A DNA stretch of 64,000 nt from Mauremys mutica (Eukaryota; Chordata; Testudines; Geoemydidae), in contig NC_059075.1 in the NCBI RefSeq assembly GCF_020497125.1, forward strand, positions 104,695,222-104,759,221. Direction: 5' to 3'. The notes beneath the pieces were generated by a model, which did not search any database, was not told the origin of the DNA, and saw only the letters and a program-made list of their open reading frames with translations. Shown one piece after another: positions 45,906 to 56,355 of the stretch. Every line of letters begins with the position of its first letter. Within the stretch, counting starts at the first letter, position 1. The position numbers were made by a program, and so were the translations under genes.

Positions 45906-47650
45906 TTAGCCTGGAGTCCTTATGCACTGCCCCTTGCTCAGGGCTTTGCTCTGGCACTTTCTCAAGGCCCAAAACTTCACATGAGTGTATTACCCCCCTG
46001 CTAAATTGGGTGACAACTCCCTCTCACCTCAGACAAACTGCTCAGGTCACTGCCAGCCCTTACTTTGCCTTGCAGATAGCACTTGGGGCACTCCAGTTCC
46101 TGATCCACCAGGAAGAGCATTCCTCTGAAACATCCATCCCTGTAATTGGATACTCACAGAAACTAGCAAGTCCACTATGTCCAAAGAGACAGTGTACACA
46201 CAAGGTTGTTTGATTCAACTAAGAATTCATACTTTGTTTATTATTACAGCACTAAGATCTACCTATGATAAAATAAAGAGACACTTATTCACAAAGACAG
46301 AGTTTTAAGTGATATTGAATAAGGCTAGGGAAAACAGAATCAGTTACAAAAACAGAAGTATAACTTGCTTCAGAGAAACTAAACATAACTTTAGCAAGCT
46401 ACACTACTTTGGCTAAAGCAGTTTTCTCATCCTCAAAGTTTTTGTGTAGAGCTTGCTAATTTTCAGTCAAATCAGGATCCAGATTTTTATGACTCCACTA
46501 TGCCCTGCCAGAGGTCTCCTCAGTAAATGGATAACAAAATGGACTTTTGCATCTTCTTATATTGCCCAAACTTTATTGTCTTTGTTTCCAGAAACAAGAT
46601 GAACCCCTGGGATTCAGACTCCATGCTGATTTCACATGCCACCCATCAACCTGGCTTTTCCTGTTGACTTCTGTGCAAATGCAGCTCACATTGTATTTGG
46701 CTCCAAAATGCTCAATTTACATTTAAAACGACCCTCCGTCCTCTCTGGGAGAAAACTGATTTCTCCCTTTGGTTACAGGCATTAAAGCATAATATCAGTA
46801 AGTATCCATAATTCCTCATATAGTATTAATACATACATTTCATAATGATATTAATGAGCAGTGTGTTACTGTGTTTCATTTGATACCTTACAAGGCACTA
46901 TGTGCTGTCATAGTATTTGTCTATAATGTGTTAGGTGTTGTGAGTTGGTCAGGCCTGATAAGAGTTGCTTATACATGACAGCGAACCTATTGCCGGCTGG
47001 CAATGAGGGACTGTTGGAGCCACATACGCCTACAGGCACAACCTAGCCCCAAGGGTTCTGTGTGAGCAACAAGTGTGTGTGCATTGTTTGCAGGTGCACC
47101 TGTTGTACGCACAGTTGAAAGTTCAGTCTGTGAAATGCAGTACTCTGATTTGGAAGACAATATAAAGACAACAGAGCAAAAATTGCTTAGCAGAATTCTT
47201 CCTACTACTGCCAGTTGACATGCACACTTCCTGCAAACCAGTTGTGTCTGAGTTATTCAACCTTTTTTCCCCTTCTTCTTCTCCTCTTCTGCCTCCTCTC
47301 CAGGTGGACTTTGGTATGCAAGGTTTAAATCAGAGAGCAAACTGCTCTGAGCGATTTGTATTGCAAAGACTCAGCTTGGCCACTTTTGAGTTATAAGAAT
47401 GCTAACAACTGGAGTTAGTGGTTTAAAATGCTTTTATTATTGCACTCAACTCCAAAAGGCCTTTCAAAAAATGGTGTGGACAAACTGCTTTTGCTGTTTT
47501 GAGGGAAAAATGCAAAAGATCAAGAGGGAGATTTGCAAAGGCACAAATGACAGTGAGATGCCTGTGCAAATCTGCCCAAAATTACTACATGTTAAAAATG
47601 GGTTTCTCACACACAGATTGGGTGGGATAGTTTCAAAACAGGGTGGCCAG
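45906..47650. other. Non-coding stretch, possible old retroelement part
   Basis: No gene called. The segment about 46215-46800 (ttattattacagcactaaga ... gataaaataaagagacactt) resembles text I associate with dispersed turtle retroelement copies. I cannot find ends, ORFs or domains, so I leave it unnamed. Confidence 0.25.
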
Positions 47651-47654
47651 GGTA

Positions 47655-47935
47655 AAAGCCCCACAGCCATGCCACGACTGGCCCAGGTCAGCTGACTCAG
47701 ACTTGCGGGACTCAGGCTAGGGGGTTAAAATTTGCTGTGTAGAAGCTCAGATTCAGGCTGGAGCCCAAGCTCTGGGACGCTCCACCCTCACAGGATCCCA
47801 GAGCTCAGGCACCAGCCTGAGCCTAAACTTCTGTACAGCAATTTTTTCAGCCTCGGAACCCGAGCCCTATGAGCCTGAGTTTGCTGACCTGGGCCAACCA
47901 TAGGTTTTTCATCCCCACGTAGACATAGTCTTAGA
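47655..47935. mobile_element. Palindromic MITE of the 'tgtctacactgca' type, copy 2
   Basis: Mirrored halves: ggcccaggtcagctgactca against tgagtttgctgacctgggcc, with inner ggctggagcccaagctctgg against agagctcaggcaccagcctg. It has the same wording style as 43298-43546. The outer boundary on the right is near cccacgtagacatagtctta. Confidence 0.7.
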
Positions 47936-48855
47936 CTAAAATACAGGTGGATATCTAGCTAATCTCCCAACTCTACTATCAACAGGCACTGTATGCAAGG
48001 CCTCCAGAAAAATATTTTCCAAGTACTTAATAAGCATCTAAATACACATATGTTCTTCCGAAGTGGTGCAAATGCTGCTGGCTCAGATAGAAAGACTCTT
48101 AGCTTTTTAGGATTTAGAGATAGATGCTTTCTAGACTAGGTCAGTAATTTAAAAATTAAAAAGTAAAGTATTATACAGTACCACTATGGGTGGTGAAATG
48201 TAATAAACATTGTCCTAGTGACAACAGTACAGTAGCTGACAACTTCCCAACAGACATGAGGCCAAAGTCTGCTCTCAGTTGTACCTTGGAATTCCACTGA
48301 AATCAATGCAATGTAAAGGAGCAAAATTTGGCCCATGGTTACAGTAGAAGTCATCAAAGTCAAGGCAGTGATTCTGTTTCTGACTGGGCAGAGTATCTCA
48401 GAGGTCTTTAATTGGAACTTACAACTCAGCGTTCACCTTCAGGTGCTGTCTTTAAAGCATATTGAAGTAACTTGGTTATCAACACTTAACAATGTATTGC
48501 TCTCACTGTATATAATCCCAGTACAGGGTGGATTTGGGATTCACTATACCTGAACTTTAAAGTATAATGTACCACAAAGGATGGATTGAGAGAAATGTTT
48601 TGAACAGAAAGCAAAAATGGTGGGCCATTCTCTGTTTGGCTTTACACTGGTTTACACTGGTCCCTGGGATGCCCAAGAATCACCCACAGGCCACAGGCTC
48701 CTCTGGCCCTTGTGCAATCACCATCATACATGTGCAAAAGCCTGTGCAGGCAGGGATGCACTACCTCCCAAGGAGAAGTATGTGCATCAGTCTCTGGAGA
48801 GGTCAGTGTGAGTAGTGAGCACCTCATAAAAGAACCTTGATTCACGTTATCATGA
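47936..48855. other. Non-coding stretch
   Basis: Nothing recognised except a palindromic-repeat fragment near 48255-48335 (aggccaaagtctgctctcag ... aaatttggccc). Confidence 0.35.
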
Positions 48856-48859
48856 GCTA

Positions 48860-49700
48860 ATTCAGTTTAAACTAAATGGAAGGATAAACAAAAATAGATC
48901 TGCAACTAGGGCCCTTGATATCCAAACAGCAAACTTAAAAAAATTAAGGGAATTAGTTAGGGAAGTGGACTGAACTGAAGAACTCAAAGATCCGTAGGTG
49001 GAGGAGGCTTGGAATTATTTTAAGTCAAAGTTGCATAAACTGTCTGAAGCCTGCATCCTAAGCAAGGGGAAAAAATTGGAGGGAAGGGTTGCAGACCAAG
49101 CATCTCAAACACGTGATTAAGAGAAATCAGAAAGTCAGCAAGGAAAGCTACCTCTTGGAGGTCAGAAAGTATAAGGATAAAGTGAGAACTGCCAAAAACC
49201 AAGCAGAGTTGGACGTTGCAAAGGGAATTAATGAATAGTAAAAGGTTCTATAACTATATAAATAAAAAGAAAACAAAGAAAGAAGAAGTGGAATTGCTAA
49301 GCACTGAGGATGGGGTGAAGATTAAAGATAATCTAGGCATGGCCCCACACCTAAACAAATACTTTGCCTCAGTTTTTAATAATGACAATGAAGAATTTAG
49401 GACGAAAGAAGAACATGTTTATGTAGTCTTGAGTCTCATTACTTACTAGGACAATGTACGCTGTGGGCATGCAAAAAAATCAATGACCATCAGGGAACAG
49501 AAGAACTTCTAACATCCTCTAGAAAAGGAGATGAAAATATGATAAATTAAACTTTTGAAGGGTTAATGAAGACCTTCAGTAACAGATCTGTGCCTAATTT
49601 CAGAGGAGGACTGGGAAAAGTAAAGATATTTTATATGCCATCATAAAGAAATTGAGAGCTTCTAAACATACTTAAGTAAGGGCTACTTGTGTGTTTGCAC
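48860..49700 (+). mobile_element. Old CR1-like LINE fragment
   Basis: Plus-strand translation of 49216-49449 (SKRFYNYINKKKTKKEEVEL, then LNKYFASVFNND) matches the linker between endonuclease and RT in CR1-type LINEs (FYRYISNKK...ASVF in the copy at 33238-33582). The flanking text down to 48860 and up to about 49700 looks like the same old element. It is strongly decayed, and the boundaries are approximate. Confidence 0.65.
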
Positions 49701-50224
49701 CCGTACAATCAATCAGCCCTGAGTTTCAACAAATTTCAGCCCAAAAGTTGGGGCACAAACCAGCTTCCATTGATCCAATGAGAGTAAAGGCACTGGTTTC
49801 AAAAGGATCAGGATCTAACATAAAGAAGCCATCATAATTTTCTTTACCATTGCTAACACATACTGATGTTTGCAGCATTCCAAACATATGGTGTTAACTT
49901 TTCTGAACTTTTTGCATTTCCCAAAAGTTTAGATGACACAACAGAAAAATATTTCTCAGTAGGTTCCACTTGAAGCCTTAGTCACACCGGTCTGGTCATC
50001 TCATTATCATACCATATTTTGCTGATGACCACTTTTACTTTAAAGAGGACTGAAATTCTTTCCTTATGTTTTGCTAGGCAGTAATCCCCTCAGATTCCAA
50101 GGTGCTTTTCATGTCATGACATATAATGTAATCAGTTAAAGAAACAACTTGGAAGTGTAGTCTGTTAATTTATTCTCTGCTGCACAAAGGAAAGCAAACA
50201 CAGAGAAAATGGGGCAAGAATAGC
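49701..50224. other. Non-coding stretch
   Basis: Nothing recognised. Confidence 0.35.
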
Positions 50225-50400
50225 GTATGTGTAACGCCGACACATCTCCAGTCATCAGCGGGTAGGATTGAACCGGGGACCTCTGGAGCGTAGTGCATAA
50301 GCCTTTACCACATGAACTAAAAGCCAACTCACTGTTAGCTAAAGCTGTAGAGCAGACTCATTTTCTCTCTCTCTAAGGGGTCTCAGTGCCACTAGATGGG
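50225..50400 (-). mobile_element. tRNA-derived SINE, second family
   Basis: Read on the minus strand there is a box A-like TTTTAGTTCATGTGG and box B-like CCCCGGTTCAATCCTACCC at tRNA spacing. They are preceded by text rich in GAGA and 'cccatctagtggcactgag'. It is a SINE rather than a tRNA gene: the acceptor stem halves do not pair and the unit extends well beyond a tRNA. Confidence 0.65.
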
Positions 50401-50507
50401 ACAGAACACCACACCCAGAAAGTGTGTGGGTTATATATGCATACCTTTTGAGTACATATTAGCTTATCATCATAGGTGCTGAAACTAGGGTTTCTGGGGA
50501 TGCCACC

Positions 50508-50970
50508 TGTGACATAGTGGGGATTTTCCCTTGTTATGCTGTATGTGAGCCTATGTGAGTCTCACTATTTTGCATGAATGCGGTGTGTGCCTCAGTTTCC
50601 CTGTGTATTGCACCACAGTCTAGGTGGTGGGAATAAGGGTGTGTGACTTTTGCGGGGGCGAACAATTTATGATTTTACCCTGTATAAGCTTTATACAGAG
50701 TAAAACGGATTTATTTGGGGTTTGGATCCCATTAGGAACTGGGTATCTGGGTGTTGGAGACAGGAGAACTTCTTAAGCTGCTTTCAATTAAGCCTGAAGC
50801 TTTTGGGGGATGTGGTTCAGACCTGGGTCTGTGTTTGTAGCAGGCTAACGTGTCTGGAACAACCAGGCAAGGAACTGAAGTCCCAAGCTGCCAGGCAAAA
50901 TGGGCTTAGAGGCAGTCTCAGCACATCAGGTGGCAGTCCCAAGGAGGTTTCTGTGACCCAATCCATCACA
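50508..50970 (+). mobile_element. Possible solo LTR, 463 bp
   Basis: Begins TGTGACATAGTGGGG and ends CCCAATCCATCACA, so it has TGTGA..TCACA termini as in LTRs. A TATAAG word lies at about 50683 within a 'gtataagctttatacagagt' segment. I see no matching target duplication and no internal retroelement coding region next to it. It could be a solo LTR of an old endogenous retrovirus or other LTR element. Orientation is inferred from the TATA word. Confidence 0.4.
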
Positions 50971-51835
50971 CTGGCCATAACTCCAGCAGAGGATTCATGG
51001 CTGTAAACATGAGCAGAGGGAGGCATCTCCCTCCAGCCCAGAGATGGACGCCTAACTCCCTTGCGAGATGAGGCTTAGGCCACACCAAGTGCTTCAACAT
51101 TTCTTTTTTGGCTAGTTTGGGTGGCTCCCCACTCAACATGAAGGCATTTGTGAATCTCATTCTTGGGCACTTAACACTCCCCAAGCATTTTATAGGAAGC
51201 CTGGGCACCTAACCATGGGCTGTGGTTTCTAGTAGGCAGCAGAGTGCTTAAAATTAGATATTGCAATACTGAGCCTATGTTCTGGGGGGTTGGGTGTGTT
51301 TTGTTTAGTTTTGTTGGTTTTGTTTTGTTTTTCTGGGAAGGCGGGGCACGGGCGGATCTAGCCTCAAGGGCCCTAATTCAGTAAAACACTTGGGCATGTG
51401 CTTAATTTTGAGACTGTAAATAGCCCCAGATTATGGGAACTTTCCCAAAGTGAGGAATACAGATATTGGGATTCCTAAGATTTTCATCCTTCCCTTCAAT
51501 TTTGGAGGGTGGACTTTCTCTTCCTCTAAAAGCCCAACTTCACAGAACAGCTGCACTTATTTTGTGCCAAGTGGAAATACTGTAACTAAGAAAACAAACA
51601 GGATACAGCACTACTTGAAAACCAAGCCATAAGATCATAAGAGTGTTTGGAGGAGTGTTGCAAGCTCTCTCTTCCCCCTTCCGGATATGAATAGCATCAA
51701 CTCTTTGACACCCACAGCATCCTGTGCAGTTAGTCCTGAGGTTATTCTGAAATGGAGCTTTTTCCATATTGATTTTGATTGCAGTGCAATTTACTTGGTT
51801 TAACTTTTCTTAATAGGTATTGGGAGTTCTACTAA
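50971..51835. other. Non-coding stretch
   Basis: Nothing recognised apart from a partial ACTTAAGCAC-type repeat near 51375-51412 and a TTTTGTTT-rich run at 51297-51330. Confidence 0.35.
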
Positions 51836-51837
51836 AG

Positions 51838-52030
51838 GATGGTCTTGTTAAGACAGTGAACTGGGACTTAAGAAATCTGGATTTGTGTCCAGATCAGCCA
51901 TAGGCTTTCTAGGTGACCCTGAGCAAGTCATATAATTTATTGGGCCTCAGTTCCCAATCATTAAATTGGGATAATAATACTTCCCTTCCTCACAGGAGTG
52001 GTGTAGGATAATTAATTCACTAATATATGT
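51838..52030 (+). repeat. MIR SINE
   Basis: A fairly complete MIR: gacagtgaactgggacttaa ... ctaggtgaccctgagcaagt ... ggcctcagttcccaatcatt, then aaattgggataataatactt and a tail of cctcacaggagtgg. It is an old amniote SINE. Confidence 0.85.
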
Positions 52031-52034
52031 AACG

Positions 52035-53027
52035 TACTGCCATAAAAAAAGACCAAGAAAGAAAGGGCGACTTTTCTTCTGAGAAACTAGCCAGGTTGCA
52101 TTATCCTGTAATATCAACACTTTATATTTTAACCCTCTGTATTACTGACCTAAAGGAACACTGCTTCGTTGATATAAATGCAGAGTATATATCTTTTATC
52201 AGAAGATTTCAAAGTATTATTGTGAAATGGTTATATCTATTTTACAGACAGGTAACCAGAGGAGCTTCAATTGGAGGAGGCAGCATGTACATGTGATACC
52301 ACATCTCCTTAGCTGCTGTCTAGTGCTCCAAAATTTCAGCTGCCATTTTTAAAAAAAGAAGGGGGAAAGAAATCTTGTCATGAAGATAAATTTCAAAATA
52401 TAAGCTGAATGTAATTTGTAGTGAGGTCTGCCTGAGACAAGAGCACTGAAAGGTGTAAGCTGCCCCTGTTCATTGTAATTTGCACTGAAACATGCAATGG
52501 AAAATGGCTTTTTTGACTAAATGGAATCTCTCATTTAAAATATTTGGGTTTTCGTTAAAAAAACCAAGATATCTTGGGGTTTTAAAAAACAAAAAACTGT
52601 TTTAAAAATAATTTTTTTGGTTTTTCTATGAAAACTTTTAATTTTTTAAAGAAATATTTAGATGAAAACTATGAAAAAATTTAAATTTTCATGGACTTTT
52701 TTTGCATGAGAAAAGTCATTTGCCAACCAGTTTTAAATATTGTTGACCAATATATGCTGGTTAACGCATGCACGCGCACACACACACTAATATGCATTAA
52801 GCATAGATAGCATTTAGCACAAATATTATAGCAGTTATATAACCTAAATTGGCCTTTACTTTCTCTATAATCCTGTTCATTTATATGAAGTATCCCATAA
52901 CACCTTGCATTAGCTGAAGTAAGCTTTGGCTTAAGTAGAGAGGAAAGTTGTCAGGCTCATGATACATGATTCTTTTACCATAGCACCTGGTAGGGAGTTA
53001 TTCTCATAGGTTGGTACTGGAATGTCC
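52035..53027. other. Non-coding stretch with AT-rich repeat
   Basis: No gene seen. A partial reversed MIR-like piece lies near 52225-52275 (ctattttacagacaggtaac), an AT-rich palindromic repeat at about 52495-52735, and a short CA/CG simple repeat at 52770-52788. Confidence 0.4.
52495..52735. repeat. AT-rich palindromic repeat
   Basis: Modules such as gaaaatggcttttttgacta, gaaaacttttaatttttt and atgaaaaaatttaaattttc alternate. It resembles 21490-21665 and 26270-26530. Confidence 0.4.
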
Positions 53028-53035
53028 CAAAGGAA

Positions 53036-53390
53036 CAGGGCCGGCTCCAGACCCCAGCGCGCCAAGCGTGCGCTTGGGGCGGCATTTTGCCGGCAGGGCG
53101 GCAGCCGGCTCCGGCGGACCTTCCGCAATCATGCCTGCGGGAGGTCCAGCGGAGCAGCGGCTTCGGGGGACCTCCCGCAGGCATGACTGCGGAGGGTTCG
53201 CTGGTCCCGCAGCTCGGGTGGACCTCCCGCAGTCATGCCTGCGGAAGCTCCACCGGAGCCGCGGGACCAGCGGAACCTCCACAGGCACATCTGCCAGAGG
53301 TATCCCGGAGCCGCGGGACCGGCACCGCCAGAGCGCGCCCCGCGGTGCGCCGCCCTGCTTGGGGCGGCAGGATTCTTAGAACCGCCCCTG
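53036..53390. mobile_element. GC-rich hAT MITE, 355 bp, perfect 8-bp TSD
   Basis: The ends are CAGGGCCGGCTCCAG and TTAGAACCGCCCCTG. CAAAGGAA flanks it exactly at 53028-53035 and 53391-53398. The interior has several inverted and direct copies of a module ggacctcccgcaggcatg / catgcctgcgggaggtcc. This creates long overlapping ORFs on both strands that are not genes. Same family as 44181-44454. Confidence 0.94.
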
Positions 53391-53398
53391 CAAAGGAA

Positions 53399-53693
53399 GA
53401 GGACAAAACATGATTGCTCTACCCTAGTACAAACCTAGGAGGTGCCTTCACATCTCATGGTATTTGGAATGCATGTGTTCAGAACAAAGACACAAAGGGT
53501 AGACCTAGGAATCAGAAAAATAAGGTAGAAAGCTGATTTATTAAAGGTAGTTTCAGATGGCGCACACAGAATCTTGCACTTGTAAACAGGTTCTATATAA
53601 AAAGATGCATTAGGAGTGTAACTTTGGGAGCAACCTTTCACATGAGGTGAATATAACAACACTGCATAAGATGGCATCCTGGAGATTGGTATC
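53399..53693. other. Non-coding spacer between two hAT elements
   Basis: Nothing recognised. Confidence 0.4.
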
Positions 53694-53701
53694 GTATAGA
53701 A

Positions 53702-54349
53702 CAGGGGTGGGCAAACTTTTTGGCCTGGGGCCACACTGGGGAATAGAAATTGTATGGCAGGCCATGAATGTTCACACAATTGGGGTTGGGTTGTGGGAGG
53801 GGGTGAGGGCTTTGGTTGGGGATGCGTGCTCTAGGGTGGGACTGGGGATGAGGAGTTTGGGGTGTAGGAGGGTGCTCTGGGTTGGGACCAAGGGGTTTGG
53901 AGGGGGATCAGGGCTGGGGCAGGGGTGCAGGTTCCGGCTGGGGGTGCGGGCTCTGAGGTGGGGTTGGGGATGAGAGGTTTGGGGTGCGAGAGGGTGCTCC
54001 ATGCTGGGATCAAGGGGGTTGGAGAGCGGGAGGGGGATCAGGGCTGGGGCAAGGGTTGGGGTGTGGGGAGAGGCTCGGGGTGCAGGGTCCGAGCGGCACC
54101 TACCTCAAGTGGCTCCTGGAAGCAGTGGCATGTCCCTTCTCCAGCTCCTACGCATGGAGTGGCCCCCAGCATTCAGAGCCGGGCCATGTCACAGTTTCCG
54201 GGAGCTGTATGATGCGGCCCACCGACCCGGTGCCCCAGCTGGAGCACCAGTGTGGCCCACGACCCGGCTCCCCAGCGGGAGCTCATGGGTTGGCTTAAAA
54301 TGGCTCGCAGGCCAGATCCAGCCCACGGGCCATAGTTTGCCCACCCTTG
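53702..54349. mobile_element. hAT non-autonomous element, 648 bp, perfect 8-bp TSD
   Basis: The ends are CAGGGGTGGGCAAACTTTTT and GGGCCATAGTTTGCCCACCCTTG. GTATAGAA flanks it at 53694-53701 and 54350-54357. The left interior is G-rich ('ggggttgggg' words). The right interior ends ggccagatccagcccacggg. It is the same family as 59560-60204, from near-identical ends and length. ORFs are by-products of low complexity. Confidence 0.95.
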
Positions 54350-54357
54350 GTATAGAA

Positions 54358-54890
54358 TGTTTTTTCCACACTATATAATTAATGGCTCACAGCAATAAAC
54401 CTAACTGATATTGGTTATTTTGTCTCTTGAGTATATTTCATAACAAACCAAAGTGCGGTCAAGCAATTGACTATACAATTTAACAATATGATAGCTGAAG
54501 AATCAACATTGTTAATTATTTTACTATTGATCAAAGCGGATTAGAAAGGATAGGGACAAACATAACAGGAAGATCTGCACAATCTACTTTAGTGACATCT
54601 CATTCTGGTGCTTACACTTGGGATCATATTGCAATACTCTCCCACCAATCCCAAGCATTTAAAAATCATGTATGAGTCCCCCAGAAATCATGACCCTGAC
54701 TTGAAAATCATGAGATTTTATAACATATTTTGGTTCTTTTTATTTGCTTTCTGGTTCTGAAGATTTTAGGGTTCACATTTATAGGCTTTTCTCTGCAACC
54801 AGGAAGGCTAAAAACTTTTTTTTTTAAATGGAAGAAAAGCTTCTCATATAATAAGATTCAGCAGCTGGGGCCTTAAATATTCTGAATGCT
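54358..54890. other. Non-coding stretch
   Basis: Nothing recognised. Confidence 0.35.
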
Positions 54891-54895
54891 CATCA

Positions 54896-55573
54896 TGAGA
54901 TGATCTGGAGGCTATAGTGGATCACAAATTGAATATGTCAAAAATGCGATGCAGTGGCTAAAAAAGCTAATAGCATTCTGGAATGTATCAACGGGAGTCC
55001 TGTATGTGAGACACAAAAGATAATTGTTCCACTCTGCTCTGCACTGGTGATGCCTCAGCTGAAGTACTGTGTCCAATTTTGGGTGCCAAACTTCAGGAGA
55101 GATATAGACAAAGTGAACAGCGTCCAAAGGAGATAAAAAAATGATAAAAGTTTTAGAAAACCTGACCTATGAGGAAAGGCTAAAAAAACTGAGCGTGTTT
55201 AGTTTTGAGAAAAGAAGACTGAAGAGGGTCCTGATGATAGTCTTCAAATATGTTAAGAGCTGTTATAAAGAGGAGGGCAATCTATCATTCATGTTCACTG
55301 ACCATAGGTCAAGAAGTAATGGGCTTAATTTACAGCAAAAGAAATTAAGGTTAGCTATTAAGAAAAACTTTTTAACTAGAAGGGTAGTTAAGCGCTGGAA
55401 CACACTTCCAAAAGAGGTTGTAGAATCTCCGTCATTGGAGGTTTTTAAGAACGGGTTAGACAAACACCTGTCAGGGATGGTCTAGCTTTACTTCGTCCTG
55501 CCTCAGCACAGGGGGCTGGACTTGATGACTTCTCAAGGTCCCTCCCAGCCCTACATTTCTATGATTCTATAGC
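54896..55573 (+). mobile_element. CR1 LINE 3' end, plus strand
   Basis: Starts within the RT C-terminal coding part ([18 protein letters not shown] from 54954) and ends at gggctggacttgatgacttc then tcaaggtccctcccagccct and ttctatgattctat. The frame 54954-55136 (SALVMPQLKYCVQFWVPNFR) and the frame 55141-55485 ([40 protein letters not shown]) are separated by a stop and a one-base shift in an A-run near 55137. It is 5'-truncated and inactive. Confidence 0.93.
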
Positions 55574-55754
55574 AATACTGACACTTATTTCACAGCTGAA
55601 GAGGGAAGACCAATGGAATGAACACTACCAAAGGGGAGCCAGTCTGAGAAACCAAGCTGAGCATGCAGAGTCTACTGCAAGTGCTGTCAAATTGGCTTAA
55701 TGTAGGAATTTAGAAGAGTACCACTCCCATCTCCCCCTTCCCTGCTATCCCATT

Positions 55755-55885
55755 TCAGTCCTTGACTGAAACACAGAGATCTCAAGTGACTTGCGCAAGG
55801 TACCACAGAAAGTCAGTGGCAGACCCTGGAATAGATCCTAAGAGTCCTAACTCTCAGAACCCTGCTCTGACCATTAGAGGGAACA
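55755..55885 (-). repeat. MIR SINE fragment
   Basis: Text atctcaagtgacttgcgcaa followed by ggtaccacagaaagtcagtg and gcagaccctggaatagatcc is a reversed MIR head. Old. Confidence 0.7.
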
Positions 55886-56013
55886 CGCACTTCTCCACCA
55901 GGAACTTTTAAAAATTGTGGTATACTGTGACATTTCTCTTTTTTGCCATAAACCCACTTTTCTTTTGAAATTACTATAACTTATTAAGTAATGTATTTAC
56001 TACAGAACCACAG

Positions 56014-56200
56014 CCATGCTGGCATAATCCCATAGTGTAGACACAGCCTACAGAGATGGAAGAGGTTTTTCTGTCGCTATAGGAACACCATCTCCCTGAG
56101 CGACGGTAGCTAGGTCAATGCTTCTGTCGATCTAACTGCGTCTACACTGGGGGTCAGGTCGCCATAGCTACAGCAATCAGGGGGGTGCTTCTACATTGAA
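56014..56200. mobile_element. MITE fragment of a 'tgtagacatagcctac' family
   Basis: Text tagtgtagacacagcctaca ... gagcgacggtagctaggtca ... ctaactgcgtctacactggg is wording I know from a dispersed turtle DNA-transposon family with inverted internal modules. Ends and target duplication are not resolved here. Confidence 0.5.
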
Positions 56201-56204
56201 GAAA

Positions 56205-56355
56205 GTTTTTAAGTATGTACCAGGCTGTACTCAGACTCAGCAAACGTTTAAACACATACTTACTTTACTTGTATATAGTTCTATTGACTTCAGTAGGACT
56301 AATCAAGTGCTTATAATTAAGTATGTGCTTAAGTGTTTGCAGGATGAGGGTCTGA
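56205..56355. repeat. ACTTAAGCAC palindromic repeat, copy 5
   Basis: Mirrored halves: cagactcagcaaacgtttaa against gtgcttaagtgtttgcagga, with cattgacttcagtagg-type centre text. Same family as 12821-12955. Confidence 0.55.

Noticed and set aside
50260..50345. tRNA gene on the minus strand
   Set aside because: A tRNA-like promoter only, embedded in a longer SINE. No full cloverleaf.
53004..53413. ORFs of 94-122 codons on both strands
   Set aside because: Produced by the inverted GC-rich modules of the MITE at 53036-53390.
53647..54378. G-rich ORFs of 95-125 codons
   Set aside because: They lie in a non-autonomous hAT element with TSD. The products are low-complexity Gly/Leu/Arg.
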